A stretch of DNA of 64,000 nt from Oscillospiraceae bacterium. Its GTDB lineage: Bacteria; Bacillota; Clostridia; Oscillospirales; Oscillospiraceae. A program made the position numbers and the translations under genes. The notes below the pieces were generated by a model. That model had not been told where the DNA came from and ran no database searches. It saw nothing but the letters and a program-made list of their open reading frames with translations. This document shows, one piece after another, positions 6,745-16,371 of this stretch. The stretch covers positions 1-64,000 of the forward strand of contig JAHHRZ010000010.1 of the NCBI GenBank assembly GCA_020025515.1. Direction: 5' to 3'. Positions within the stretch are counted from its first letter, which is position 1. Each line of letters starts with the position of its first letter.

Positions 6745-7659
6745 TTACTTTACCTCCAGAAGCTTCAGGATCAGAGCCATACGCATATACTTACCGTTGA
6801 GGACCTGACGGAAATAGCAGGCTCTGGGGTCGTCGTCGATGGCCACGGCGATTTCGTTCACACGGGGCAGGGGGTGCAGAATGGCCAGATCCTTCTTGGC
6901 GGGGATCAGCTTGTCCGGGGTCAGGATGTAGCTGTCCTTGAGGCGCAGATAATCTTCCTCGTTGAAGAACCGCTCTCTCTGCACACGGGTCATATACAGG
7001 ATGTCCAGTTCCGGCATGACGGCCTCCAGATCCGTGGTCTGCTCATAGGCGATGCCCTTGTCCTTCAGGCCCTGCTTCACATAGCTGGGGACCTTCAGCT
7101 CCTCCGGGGAGATAAAGACGAACTTCACACCCTCGTACCGGCTCATGGCCTCCACCAGAGAGTGGACGGTGCGGCCGAACTTCAGGTCGCCGCACAGACC
7201 CACGGTGAGGTGGTCCAGACGGCCCTTTTCCCGCTGGATGGTGAGAAGGTCGGCCAGGGTCTGGGTGGGGTGGTTGTGGCCGCCGTCACCGGCATTGATG
7301 ACGGGAACGGAGGCGTTCATGGATGCCACCAGAGGAGCGCCCTCCTTGGGGTGACGCATGGCGATGATGTTGGAGTAGCACGACACGGTCTTTGCGGTGT
7401 CAGCCACGCTTTCGCCCTTGGCGGCGGAGCTGCTGGCGGCTTCAGAGAAGCCCAGGACATTGCCGCCTAGCTCGAACATAGCGGCCTCAAAGCTGAGGCG
7501 GGTCCGGGTGGAAGGCTCGAAGAATAGGGTGGCCAGGGTCTTGCCGTGGCACTTTTCGCTGTACTTCTGGGGATTTGCAATGATGTCGTTGGCGGTAGCA
7601 ATCAGCTGGTCCAGCTCCTCCACAGACAAATCCAGGATGCTGATAACACTTCTTTTCAT
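6745..7659 (-). CDS. pyrB: Aspartate carbamoyltransferase catalytic chain
   Basis: A 304-residue PyrB catalysing carbamoyl phosphate + aspartate to carbamoyl aspartate, the committed step of pyrimidine synthesis. The carbamoyl phosphate loop FFEPSTRTRLSFE lies near residues 47-59, and HPLPRVNEI is near 260. Length is normal. It lies 3 bp downstream of pyrE and 1 bp before pyrI, with which it should form the holoenzyme. Confidence 0.97.
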   Translation of the reverse strand: MKRSVISILDLSVEELDQLIATANDIIANPQKYSEKCHGKTLATLFFEPSTRTRLSFEAAMFELGGNVLGFSEAASSSAAKGESVADTAKTVSCYSNIIAMRHPKEGAPLVASMNASVPVINAGDGGHNHPTQTLADLLTIQREKGRLDHLTVGLCGDLKFGRTVHSLVEAMSRYEGVKFVFISPEELKVPSYVKQGLKDKGIAYEQTTDLEAVMPELDILYMTRVQRERFFNEEDYLRLKDSYILTPDKLIPAKKDLAILHPLPRVNEIAVAIDDDPRACYFRQVLNGKYMRMALILKLLEVK

Positions 7660-7662
7660 GGG

Positions 7663-8301
7663 TTAACCTCCAATCCAACTCTCGTCAGAGGGGTTGTTGC
7701 GGAAGGCCAGGAGCCGGGCAACATCCTCGGGACGGATATAATTTTCATCTGCTGCCACCTGGGCAATGGTGTCAAAGTTGGTCAGGGAAATGTTCTTCAC
7801 ATTGGCCTCCTTGAGACGGGTGAGGCCCTTCTGCATGCCATAGGTGAAGATGCTCACCACGCCCAGAACCTCGGCGCCTGCCTCCCGCAGGACATTGACT
7901 ACCTCCAGAACGCTGCCGCCGGTGGAGATAAGGTCCTCCACCACCACCACCTTCTGGCCGGGCAGGAGCTTGCCTTCGATCTGGTTCTGGCGGCCGTGGT
8001 CCTTGGCGCCGCTGCGGACATAGCCCATGGGCATGCCCAGAAGATGACCGGTAATGGCGGCGTGGGCAATGCCTGCGGTGGAGGTGCCCATGAGGACCTC
8101 TGCCTGGGGATAATGCTCTCTTATCAGGCTAGCCAGACCCTCTTCCACATCGGTGCGGACCTCCACATCGGTGAGGGTCAGGCGGTTGTCGCAGTATACG
8201 GGGCTTTTGATGCCGGAGGCCCAGGTGAAGGGCTCATTGGGCCGGAAGAACACGGCCTTGATTTTCAGCAGGTCTTTTGCGATCTTGACAGACAGTTCCA
8301 T
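7663..8301 (-). CDS. pyrE: Orotate phosphoribosyltransferase
   Basis: A 212-residue type I PRTase converting orotate and PRPP to OMP. The PRPP loop VVVVEDLISTGGS is at about residues 118-130, and VRSGAKDHGRQNQIEG carries the flexible catalytic loop with Lys and His. Located between pyrF (13 bp upstream) and pyrB. Acts in the cytoplasm as step five of UMP synthesis. Confidence 0.96.
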   Translation of the reverse strand: MELSVKIAKDLLKIKAVFFRPNEPFTWASGIKSPVYCDNRLTLTDVEVRTDVEEGLASLIREHYPQAEVLMGTSTAGIAHAAITGHLLGMPMGYVRSGAKDHGRQNQIEGKLLPGQKVVVVEDLISTGGSVLEVVNVLREAGAEVLGVVSIFTYGMQKGLTRLKEANVKNISLTNFDTIAQVAADENYIRPEDVARLLAFRNNPSDESWIGG

Positions 8302-8314
8302 AGATACTTCCTCC

Positions 8315-9013
8315 TCAGTCTACAAATTCACGGATGCAGCGTTCGTAAGCTGCCACAGGATCTTCTGCTTTGGTAATGGGACGGCCCACAACGATATAGT
8401 CCGAGCCGATGCGCTTTGCTTCCTCGGGGGTCATGACACGGACCTGATCGCCCACCTCGCCGTCGGCAAACCGGACACCGGGGGTCACGGTGAGAAAGCC
8501 TTCGCCGCAGACTTCATGAACCTTTCCGGCCTCCAGAGGGGAGCACACCACCCCGTCCAGTCCGGCCTGCTGGGCGGTCTTTGCATAGTGCATGACCACC
8601 TGATCCAGAGGCTCTTTGATGAGCAAATCCTGCTCCATGCGCTCCTGGCTGGTGGAGGTGAGCTGGGTCACGGCAATCAGAAGGGGTCTGGTGCCGTCGG
8701 GACGGGTGAGACCCTCCAGGGCGGCCTCCATCATGGCCTTGGTGCCCGCTGCGTGGAGGTTCACCAGATCCACATCCAGGTTCCGCAGGACACTCATGGC
8801 CTTTTTCACGGTGTTGGGGATGTCGTGGAGCTTGAGGTCCAGGAAAATCTTGTGGCCCCGGGCCTTGATCTCACGAACCATCTGGGGACCTTCTGCATAA
8901 TACAGCTCCATGCCGATCTTGACAAAGGGCTTTCTGCCTGTAAACTTGTCCAGAAAGTTCAGGGTCTCCTCCCGGCTGGAAAAGTCGCAGGCAATGATAA
9001 CATCTTTACCCAT
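8315..9013 (-). CDS. pyrF: Orotidine 5'-phosphate decarboxylase
   Basis: A 232-residue OMP decarboxylase of the PyrF type. The signature FLDLKLHDIPNTV (about 60-72) carries the catalytic Asp-Lys-x-x-Asp array, and SDYIVVGRPI near the C-terminus is the phosphate-binding loop. It makes UMP from OMP. Its start overlaps the end of pyrD by 8 bp, indicating translational coupling. Confidence 0.97.
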   Translation of the reverse strand: MGKDVIIACDFSSREETLNFLDKFTGRKPFVKIGMELYYAEGPQMVREIKARGHKIFLDLKLHDIPNTVKKAMSVLRNLDVDLVNLHAAGTKAMMEAALEGLTRPDGTRPLLIAVTQLTSTSQERMEQDLLIKEPLDQVVMHYAKTAQQAGLDGVVCSPLEAGKVHEVCGEGFLTVTPGVRFADGEVGDQVRVMTPEEAKRIGSDYIVVGRPITKAEDPVAAYERCIREFVD

Positions 9014-9920
9014 GATGTGCGCCTCCTATAATTTCAGTTAGAGTTTCAATATGGTACTGCTCCATGACCTGGGGCAGCTGCTCCACGATTTCCTTGGATG
9101 CATAGGGGTTTACCAGATTGGCGGCACCCACCTCCACGGCGGTGGCACCGGCCATCATCAGCTCCACCACATCTCTGGCAGAGCTGACGCCGCCCATGCC
9201 CACAATGGGGATGGATACGGCCTCATAGACCTGATAGACCATCCGCACCGCCAGAGGGAACAATGCAGGGCCGGACATGCCCCCGGTGGTATTGGCCAGC
9301 AGGGGCTTTCTCCGGTTCAGGTCCAGCCGCATTCCCAGCACGGTGTTAATGAGGCTGATGCCGTCGGCGCCCGCATCCTCGCAGGCCTTTGCCATGGCGG
9401 CAATGTCCGTGACATTGGGGGTCAGCTTCACGATGACGGGCTTGGAGGTGACCTCCTTCACGGCCCTGGTCACGCTGGCCGCACTTTTGGGGTCGGTGCC
9501 GAAGCTCATGCCGCCGCCGTGGACATTGGGGCAGCTGATGTTGACCTCCAGCCAGCCCACCTGATCCTGATCGTCCAGCTTCCGGCAGACCTCTACATAG
9601 TCCTCGATGGAAAAGCCGGACACATTGGCCATGACGGGCTTCCGGAAATATTCTTTCATCCGGGGCAGCTCCTGGGAAATAACATGGTCAATGCCGGGGT
9701 TTTGCAGACCCACGGCGTTGAGCATCCCTCCGGGGATCTCTGCGATCCGGGGGGTGGGATTGCCGAAGCGAGGCTCCCGGGTGGTTCCCTTGAAGGAGAA
9801 GGTACCCAGACAGTTGATGTCATAGAGCTGGGCAAACTCCGCTCCGAAGCCAAAGGTGCCAGAGGCGGGGATCACGGGGTTGGAAAGGGGAATGCCGCAC
9901 AGAGTTACTTGGGTATTCAC
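9006..9920 (-). CDS. pyrD: Dihydroorotate dehydrogenase B, catalytic subunit
   Basis: A 304-residue class 1B DHODH. NISCPNVHGGGMSFG includes the catalytic Cys of class 1 enzymes, and IPIVGMGGV and AGATAVEVGAAN form the FMN phosphate site. Class 1B enzymes pair with PyrK and pass electrons to NAD+. The gene starts inside the pyrK stop (ATGA overlap at 9917-9920), supporting a coupled heterotetramer. Confidence 0.96.
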   Translation of the reverse strand: MNTQVTLCGIPLSNPVIPASGTFGFGAEFAQLYDINCLGTFSFKGTTREPRFGNPTPRIAEIPGGMLNAVGLQNPGIDHVISQELPRMKEYFRKPVMANVSGFSIEDYVEVCRKLDDQDQVGWLEVNISCPNVHGGGMSFGTDPKSAASVTRAVKEVTSKPVIVKLTPNVTDIAAMAKACEDAGADGISLINTVLGMRLDLNRRKPLLANTTGGMSGPALFPLAVRMVYQVYEAVSIPIVGMGGVSSARDVVELMMAGATAVEVGAANLVNPYASKEIVEQLPQVMEQYHIETLTEIIGGAHHG

Positions 9921-10645
9921 AGCAGTACCTCCTCTTTATGGAATACGGGGCCGTCCTTGCAGACCCGCCGGGGGCCGTTGGCGGTCTGGATGGAGCAGCC
10001 CATGCAGGCGCCGAAGCCGCAGCCCATCCGCTCCTCCAGACTGAGCTGGCCGGAGGTGGCGGCGGCGTTTTTGATGGCCCGGAGCATGGGCAGAGGGCCG
10101 CAGGTATAGAAATAGGTATAGGGAAGGTCCATGGCATCGGTGACGAAGCCCTTTGTGCCATAGCTGCCGTCCACGGTGGTGACGGTGACGGGGACCCCCA
10201 GGCTGCGAAAATCCTCTTCATAGAAGATTTCGTCCCTGGTGTTGAAGCCCAGAATCACAGAGGGCTTCTTTCCCTGAGCCAGCAGGGCCTTGCACAGGGC
10301 GTACATGGGAGGCACTCCCACGCCGCCGCCCAGAAGCAGGGGAGACTCCCCGGACAAAGACAGATCATACCCGTTGCCCAGACCGGTGAGCAGATCCAGC
10401 TCCGTGCCGGGCCTTAAACAGGCCATCACCTTGGTACCCTCGCCCACCACCTTGAAGATGAGGGTGAGGTCTTTGGGAGAAACATCACACACGGAGATGG
10501 GCCGGCGCAGGAACAGGCCGGGAATCCGGATCTCCACAAACTGGCCGGGGGCCGTGATGGCGGAAGTATCTCCCTGCAAAACCATTTTGAAAACATTGCT
10601 TGTCAGGGACACAACCTCCACAATGGTAAAAATGCCTTGCTTCAT
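9917..10645 (-). CDS. pyrK: Dihydroorotate dehydrogenase B, electron transfer subunit
   Basis: A 242-residue PyrK: a ferredoxin-reductase-like FAD/NAD module with a C-terminal [2Fe-2S] motif, C-GFGA-C-MG-C-SI and a later Cys in VCKDG. It relays electrons from PyrD FMN to NAD+. The open frame extends 195 nt upstream, but that part is antisense-like junk; ATG 10645 is chosen because it follows GAAGGAGGC at proper spacing and matches the family start. It is 22 bp downstream of carB. Confidence 0.95.
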   Translation of the reverse strand: MKQGIFTIVEVVSLTSNVFKMVLQGDTSAITAPGQFVEIRIPGLFLRRPISVCDVSPKDLTLIFKVVGEGTKVMACLRPGTELDLLTGLGNGYDLSLSGESPLLLGGGVGVPPMYALCKALLAQGKKPSVILGFNTRDEIFYEEDFRSLGVPVTVTTVDGSYGTKGFVTDAMDLPYTYFYTCGPLPMLRAIKNAAATSGQLSLEERMGCGFGACMGCSIQTANGPRRVCKDGPVFHKEEVLL

Positions 10646-10667
10646 AATTGCCTCCTTCAAAAGTTGT

Positions 10668-13600
10668 TTATGCGTCAATGGTAGAAATGCCCATGGTAAT
10701 CTCTTCCAGTACATCCAGCAGCACCCGCACCGTGTCCAGAGAGGTGAACATGGTGACATTGTTCTGCACGGCCACCTGCCGCATGGCACGGCCGTCGGCC
10801 AGGCCCTGGGCATCGTTGGGGTCCTGGGTGTTGATGACATAGTTCACGAAGCCCGCACGGATGGAGTCGAAGATCTCCTGGCTGCCGCCGTGGATCTTGC
10901 CCACGGAGTGGGTGCGGATGCCGTGCTCCTTCAGGAATCTGGCGGTGCCCTCCGTGGCCTGAATGTTGAAGCCCATGTGATAGAACCGGCGGATGAGGGG
11001 CAGGGCCTCTTCTTTGTCGGCGTTTGCCACGGTGGCAAAGACGGTGCCATAGTTGGCAACATGCATGCCGGAGGCCTGCAGAGCTTTATAAAGGGCACGG
11101 GTCATCTGGTCGTCATAGCCGATGGCCTCGCCGGTGGACTTCATTTCGGGGGACAGATAGGCGTCCAGACCCTGAAGCTTGGCAAAGGAGAAGGCAGGGG
11201 CCTTCACATACCAGCGCTTCTTTTCTTGGGGATAGAGTTCCGTAATGCCCTGCTCCTTGAGGCTCTGACCCAGAATGACCCGGGTGCCGATGTCGGCCAG
11301 GGACCAGCCCGTGGCCTTGGACAGGAAGGGGACGGTACGGGAGGAGCGGGGGTTTACCTCGATGATATAGACCTGCTGGCTGGCATCCACGATGAACTGG
11401 ATGTTATACAGGCCCACAATGCCGATGCCCAGGCCCAGGGCCTTGGTATATTGCAGGATGGTATCCTTCACCTGCTGGCTCAGGCTGAAGGAGGGGTAGA
11501 CGGAGATGGAGTCGCCGGAATGGATGCCGGTGCGCTCCACCAGCTCCATGATGCCGGGGACGAACACATCGGTGCCGTCACAGACCGCATCCACTTCCAC
11601 TTCCTTGCCCTGGATGTACTTGTCTACCAGAACGGGCTTGTCGGCGTCGATTTCCACGGCGGTCTTGAGGTACTGCCGCAGGGCGCTTTCGTCGGTGACG
11701 ATCTGCATGGCCCGGCCGCCCAGAACGAAGCTGGGCCGCACCAGAACGGGATAGCCGATGCTTTCGGCGGCAGCCACACCGGCTTCGATGTCGGTCACCG
11801 CCTGTCCGGGAGGCTGGGGGATTCCCAGATCCTTCAAAACCTTTTCAAAGGCGTCCCGGTTTTCCGCCCGCTCGATGGCGGCGCAGTCCGTACCCATGAG
11901 GGGGATTCCACGCTCCAGCAGAGGCTGGGCCAGGTTGATGGCGGTCTGACCGCCCAGAGAGCCGATGACGCCCTTGGGCTTCTCCAGCTCCAGGATATTC
12001 ATCACATCTTCCACGCACAGAGGCTCAAAATAGAGCTTGTCGGCGGTGGTATAGTCGGTGGACACGGTTTCGGGGTTGTTGTTGAGGATGATGGCCTCAT
12101 AGCCTGCCTGCCGGATGGTCATAACGGCATGGACGGTGGAATAGTCGAATTCCACACCCTGACCGATGCGGATGGGGCCGGAGCCAAGCACCAGGATCTT
12201 CTCCTTGTCCGAGACCAGGGATTCATTCTCGGATTCGTAGGTGGAATAGAAGTAGGGGACATAGCTTCCGAACTCTGCGGCGCAGGTGTCGATCATCTTA
12301 TAGACCGGGAAGAGGTTGTGTTCCTTCCGGAAGGCAAAGACTTCCATTTCCTTGGTCTTCCACAGCTTGGCAATGCAGGGGTCGGAGAAGCCCATGATCT
12401 TGGCCTGTTTGAGAGCCTGGAAATCATAGGGGGCTTTTTTCAACCGGTGTTCCATGTCCACAATGGCCCGGATCTTGTGCAGGAAGAAGGGGTCCACCTT
12501 GGTGCATTCGGCAATGTCCTCCACGGAGGTACCCAGCCGCAGCAGCTGGGCCACGGCATAGAACCGGTCGTCAGAGCCAAGGGGGATATAAGACAGCAGT
12601 TCTTCCTGGGTCCAGGTGTCAAACTTGGTCATGTGCAGGTGATTCACGCCGATTTCCAGAGACCGGACGGCCTTCAAAAGGCTCTCTTCAAAGGTGCGGC
12701 CGATGGCCATGACCTCGCCGGTGGCCTTCATCTGGGTGCCCAGACGGTTGTCGGCGGTATAGAACTTGTCAAAGGGGAAGCGGGGCATTTTGGTAACGAT
12801 GTAGTCCAGAGCCGGCTCGAAGCAGGCGGGGGTATTTGCCAGCCGGATCTCGTCCAGGGTCATGCCCACGGCGATTTTGGCGGACACTCTGGCAATGGGG
12901 TAGCCGGAGGCCTTGGAGGCCAGAGCGGAGGACCGGGACACCCGGGGATTGACCTCAATCACATAGTACCGGAAGGACTGGGGATCCAGAGCAAACTGCA
13001 CATTGCAGCCGCCTTCGATCTTGAGGGCCCGGATGATCCGCAGAGCGGCTCCTCTCAGCATGCTGAATTCCTTCTTGGTCAGGGTCTGGCTGGGGGCCAC
13101 CACGATGGAGTCGCCGGTGTGGATGCCCACGGGGTCCACGTTTTCCATGGAGCAGATGGCAATGGCGGTGTCGGCGCTGTCACGCATGACCTCGAACTCG
13201 ATCTCCTTATAGCCCTTGATGCTCTTTTCCACCAGGACCTGATGGACCGGGGACATCCGCAGGGCGTTGCGAAGAACCTCCCGGCACTCTTCTTCGTTGT
13301 CGGCAAAGCCGCCGCCGGTGCCGCCCAAGGTGAAGGCGGGACGCAGAACCACGGGGTAGCCGATGCGCTCTGCCGCTGCCAGACCGTCCTCCATGGTGGA
13401 GGCGATCTCGGAGGGGCACACAGGCTCGCCCAGCTCCTCACAGAGGTTCTTGAACAGCTCCCGATCCTCTGCGGTGCGGATGGAGTCGGAGGGGGTGCCC
13501 AGAAGCTCTGCCCGGCATTCCTTCAGAACACCCTTGCGCTCCAGGGCCATGGCCAGGTTCAGACCGGTCTGACCGCCGATGCCGGGCAGCACTGCGTCGG

Positions 13601-13847
13601 GACGCTCGTGGCGGAGGATTTTGCTCACATATTCCAGGGTCAGAGGCTCCATATAGACCTTGTCCGCCATGGTGGTGTCGGTCATAATGGTGGCGGGGTT
13701 GGAGTTGCACAGGATGACCTCATAGCCCTCCTCTTTCAGGGCCAGACAGGCCTGGGTACCTGCATAGTCAAACTCTGCGGCCTGACCGATGACAATGGGA
13801 CCGGAACCGATCACCAGAATTTTCTTTAAATCGCTGCGCTTGGGCAT
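10668..13847 (-). CDS. carB: Carbamoyl-phosphate synthase large subunit
   Basis: A 1059-residue CarB with the two homologous ATP-grasp halves; each begins with a GSGPI(V/R)IGQ(A/G) phosphate loop, at about residues 14 and 554. A C-terminal MGS-like allosteric domain follows. It makes carbamoyl phosphate from bicarbonate, ammonia and 2 ATP; ammonia normally comes by tunnel from CarA. Here CarA lacks its glutaminase residues, so CarB may take free NH3. It starts 1 bp after the carA stop. Length is normal. Confidence 0.97.
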   Translation of the reverse strand: MPKRSDLKKILVIGSGPIVIGQAAEFDYAGTQACLALKEEGYEVILCNSNPATIMTDTTMADKVYMEPLTLEYVSKILRHERPDAVLPGIGGQTGLNLAMALERKGVLKECRAELLGTPSDSIRTAEDRELFKNLCEELGEPVCPSEIASTMEDGLAAAERIGYPVVLRPAFTLGGTGGGFADNEEECREVLRNALRMSPVHQVLVEKSIKGYKEIEFEVMRDSADTAIAICSMENVDPVGIHTGDSIVVAPSQTLTKKEFSMLRGAALRIIRALKIEGGCNVQFALDPQSFRYYVIEVNPRVSRSSALASKASGYPIARVSAKIAVGMTLDEIRLANTPACFEPALDYIVTKMPRFPFDKFYTADNRLGTQMKATGEVMAIGRTFEESLLKAVRSLEIGVNHLHMTKFDTWTQEELLSYIPLGSDDRFYAVAQLLRLGTSVEDIAECTKVDPFFLHKIRAIVDMEHRLKKAPYDFQALKQAKIMGFSDPCIAKLWKTKEMEVFAFRKEHNLFPVYKMIDTCAAEFGSYVPYFYSTYESENESLVSDKEKILVLGSGPIRIGQGVEFDYSTVHAVMTIRQAGYEAIILNNNPETVSTDYTTADKLYFEPLCVEDVMNILELEKPKGVIGSLGGQTAINLAQPLLERGIPLMGTDCAAIERAENRDAFEKVLKDLGIPQPPGQAVTDIEAGVAAAESIGYPVLVRPSFVLGGRAMQIVTDESALRQYLKTAVEIDADKPVLVDKYIQGKEVEVDAVCDGTDVFVPGIMELVERTGIHSGDSISVYPSFSLSQQVKDTILQYTKALGLGIGIVGLYNIQFIVDASQQVYIIEVNPRSSRTVPFLSKATGWSLADIGTRVILGQSLKEQGITELYPQEKKRWYVKAPAFSFAKLQGLDAYLSPEMKSTGEAIGYDDQMTRALYKALQASGMHVANYGTVFATVANADKEEALPLIRRFYHMGFNIQATEGTARFLKEHGIRTHSVGKIHGGSQEIFDSIRAGFVNYVINTQDPNDAQGLADGRAMRQVAVQNNVTMFTSLDTVRVLLDVLEEITMGISTIDA

Positions 13848-13848
13848 A

Positions 13849-14901
13849 TTAGTTGGCCTCCTTCATCTCGTTGAGGAACCGGGCGAGAAGAAGCTGGCCC
13901 TCGGGGTAAAATTGCACGCCGGATACATGGCTGGAAGGATCCATAAGACCTTCCACGGTGCCGTCCAGCACATTTTCATAGGTAACGGTCAAGCCCTTGC
14001 CCTCCAGAGTCTTGGGATCAATGGTATAGCACAGGTTCTGAGAGGCAATGGTGATGGCCTTGGTTTCCAGACACCGGATGGGATGGCTGGTGATGCGGCG
14101 GAAGGCCACAGGGGAGACTGCGGTGCCATAGGACATGGCAATGAGCTGACAGCCCAAACCCAGACCGAAGATGGGGAACTTGCCCCGAAGCTTTGCCAGG
14201 GTTTCGGCAATGAGGCTGACCTGATTGGGGTCGCCGGGGCCGTCGGACACCAGAAGTCCGTGGGGCTTGAGGGCCTCAATGGCGGAAGCTTCCGTGTTCC
14301 AAGGGACAATGGTCACATTGCAGCCGTTTTCCTTCAGCTGGGACACCAGACTCTGCTGAATGCCGCAGTCCAGGGCCACCACATGGAATCTGGGGTTGGC
14401 GGTGCGGACATACCGGGGCTTTTTGCAGCTGACCTTTGCCACCCGGCCCAGGCTCAGGCTGGTCTGGCGCAGAAGCTCCAGGGCCTGCTCCGTGGGCATG
14501 GAGGCGTGGCACAGAAGGGCCTTACTGCCGCCGTGATCCCGGATGCTTCTGGTAATGGCCCGGGTGTCCACGCCGCAGATGCCGGGAACACCGGCCTGCT
14601 CCAGAACTTCGGACAGGGTTCGGGTGCAGCGGAAGTTGGAAGGCGTGTCACAGTAATCCCGGACCACCAAAGCCCCCAGAGAGGGCCGTCCGCTTTCGTC
14701 ATCTTCCTCGGTCATGCCATAGTTTCCAATCAGGGGATAGGTCATGACCACCATCTGATCGGTGAGGGCGGGATTGGTCACCAACTCCTGATAGCCCACC
14801 ACGGCGGTGGCGAAGGTCACTTCACACACCCGGTCGCAGGCGGCACCGAAGCCCCAGCCCAGATATTCTTCCCCATTTTCCAATACGAGTTTACGATTCA
14901 T
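13849..14901 (-). CDS. carA: CPSase small subunit, glutaminase residues lost
   Basis: A 350-residue CarA homologue with the usual N-terminal domain and a class I glutamine amidotransferase domain. The nucleophile elbow, normally G-I-C-L-G-H-Q, reads G-L-G-L-G-C-Q at 246-252: the catalytic Cys is Gly248 and the following His is Cys251. The catalytic His of HPE is Tyr332 (QFYPE), and SQNHG reads SQNLC. Loss of Cys and His is incompatible with known glutamine hydrolysis, while the scaffold and frame are intact. I infer an ammonia-dependent synthetase with CarA as a structural subunit. ATG 14901 overlaps the pyrC stop (ATGA); an in-frame ATG at 14913 is possible. Confidence 0.93.
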   Translation of the reverse strand: MNRKLVLENGEEYLGWGFGAACDRVCEVTFATAVVGYQELVTNPALTDQMVVMTYPLIGNYGMTEEDDESGRPSLGALVVRDYCDTPSNFRCTRTLSEVLEQAGVPGICGVDTRAITRSIRDHGGSKALLCHASMPTEQALELLRQTSLSLGRVAKVSCKKPRYVRTANPRFHVVALDCGIQQSLVSQLKENGCNVTIVPWNTEASAIEALKPHGLLVSDGPGDPNQVSLIAETLAKLRGKFPIFGLGLGCQLIAMSYGTAVSPVAFRRITSHPIRCLETKAITIASQNLCYTIDPKTLEGKGLTVTYENVLDGTVEGLMDPSSHVSGVQFYPEGQLLLARFLNEMKEAN

Positions 14902-16127
14902 TTCTCCAGCCATGCCAGTTTCCCTTCAACAATAGTAGCTTTGCAGCGGCCGAATACAGACATCCCCGCAAAGGGAGTTGCCCGGCCCATGCTTAAAAAT
15001 TCCTTCGGATCGATGGGATACTCCTGATTGAGATCCCAGATACAATAATCTTGATTTGCCGGAAGATCAAACCGCTTCCGGGGGTTGATGCTCATAAGCT
15101 CCACCAGCTTCTCCAGGGACAAAATCCCGGGCTTCACCAGATTGGTATAGAGCACGGGGAAGGCCGTTTCCAGACCCACCACACCCATGAGGCTCTTTTC
15201 CAGACCCCGGCTTTTTTCCTCCGCGCTGTGCGGGGCGTGGTCCGTGGCGATCATGTCGATGGTGCCGTCCAGCAGACCTGCAATGAGGGCCTCACGGTCC
15301 TCTTCGGAGCGGATGGGAGGATTCATCTTGAAGCGCCCGTCCTCCTGGAGCATGGTGTCATTCATTATTAAATAATGAGGAGCGGTCTCACAGGACACGT
15401 CCAGCCCTTCTGCCTTGGCCCTGCGGATCAGCTCCACGGTCTCCTTGGTGGAGATGTGGCACACATGGTACTTGCAGCCGGTCTGGCGCACCAGCTCCAG
15501 ATCCCTTGCCACGGGGCCCCACTCACTTTCGGAGCAGATTCCCTTGTGACCGTGGCCCTTGGCGTACTGACCGTCGTGGATGTAGCCCCCGTGAAGCAGA
15601 CGGTTGTCCTCACAGTGGGCCACCACCATTTTCCCAAGGGCCTTGGCCTTTTCCATGGCCTGCTTCATCAGCTCTTCGCTCTGCACGCCTCTGCCGTCAT
15701 CGGAAAAGCCGCAGACAAAGGGGGCCATGGCATCCAGATCGGACAGCACCTCGCCCTTTTCGTCCACGGTGATGGACCCGTAGGGATGGACCCGAACCAC
15801 GGCGTTGTCCCGGATGGAATCCAGCTGGGGCCGTAAATGCTCCAGTGAATCCGGCACGGGATTCAGGTTGGGCATGGAGCACACATCACTGTATCCGCCC
15901 CGGGCGGCGGCATGGGTGCCGGAAGCGATGGTCTCTTTATAAAAAAATCCCGGTTCCCGAAGATGCACATGAACATCAACAAGAGCCGGCAACAGGCAAC
16001 AGCTATCTAATTCAACAATAGAAACACTACCGCCATTGCTGACGGACATATCACAAGAAAGTTCCATATCACGAAGACGAAAGCCGGAAGCTTCATAGGA
16101 CCGCACATTTTTCAAACGAATCTTCAT
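14898..16127 (-). CDS. pyrC: Dihydroorotase, class I
   Basis: A 409-residue amidohydrolase. DVHVHLREPG (51-60) supplies two metal His and the substrate Arg, FSDDGRGV is the bridging-Asp type of class I dihydroorotase, and ATDHAPH is the later metal Asp segment. It cyclises carbamoyl aspartate to dihydroorotate. It is the first gene of the pyr operon, with a GGAGAT-like site before ATG 16127 and a consensus promoter 36 bp upstream. A slightly non-canonical N-terminus (residues 1-45) is divergent but colinear. Confidence 0.94.
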   Translation of the reverse strand: MKIRLKNVRSYEASGFRLRDMELSCDMSVSNGGSVSIVELDSCCLLPALVDVHVHLREPGFFYKETIASGTHAAARGGYSDVCSMPNLNPVPDSLEHLRPQLDSIRDNAVVRVHPYGSITVDEKGEVLSDLDAMAPFVCGFSDDGRGVQSEELMKQAMEKAKALGKMVVAHCEDNRLLHGGYIHDGQYAKGHGHKGICSESEWGPVARDLELVRQTGCKYHVCHISTKETVELIRRAKAEGLDVSCETAPHYLIMNDTMLQEDGRFKMNPPIRSEEDREALIAGLLDGTIDMIATDHAPHSAEEKSRGLEKSLMGVVGLETAFPVLYTNLVKPGILSLEKLVELMSINPRKRFDLPANQDYCIWDLNQEYPIDPKEFLSMGRATPFAGMSVFGRCKATIVEGKLAWLEK

Positions 16128-16162
16128 ATCGTATCTCCTTTCCGTGTAAAATTATCTTTACA

Positions 16163-16192
16163 ATTATACCATTTTTCGACCGGGACTGTCAA
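16163..16192 (-). promoter_or_regulatory. Promoter of the pyr operon
   Basis: Minus strand TTGACA (16192-16187), an 18-bp spacer and TATAAT (16168-16163). The start would be near 16156, leaving a leader of only about 29 nt, too short for a PyrR attenuator. Confidence 0.85.
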
Positions 16193-16371
16193 CTGACGGA
16201 AGGACAAAAAACTGCACAGGATTTTTATTTGCAAAACTTTGTTTCTTGGTGTTATTGCAAAACCCTCCGGGAGCCGGGGAGGGGAACCGGGAAAACTCAT
16301 AAAAATATACCATATTATAGAAAGAATTCTGAGAAAAATTTCCGCAACTTCGGTTTTTTTGAAAATAACAT

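Noticed and set aside
10290..13829. Plus-strand 1179-codon open frame opposite carB
   Set aside because: Pure antisense shadow of a GC-rich gene; Gly/His/Asp-rich with no domain, while the minus strand is unambiguous CarB. The same holds for long frames opposite vor genes, der, pyrG, glnA and kdpD.
16128..16192. PyrR-type attenuator before pyrC
   Set aside because: Predicted leader is about 29 nt, with no terminator or anti-antiterminator; no pyrR gene is seen in the window.
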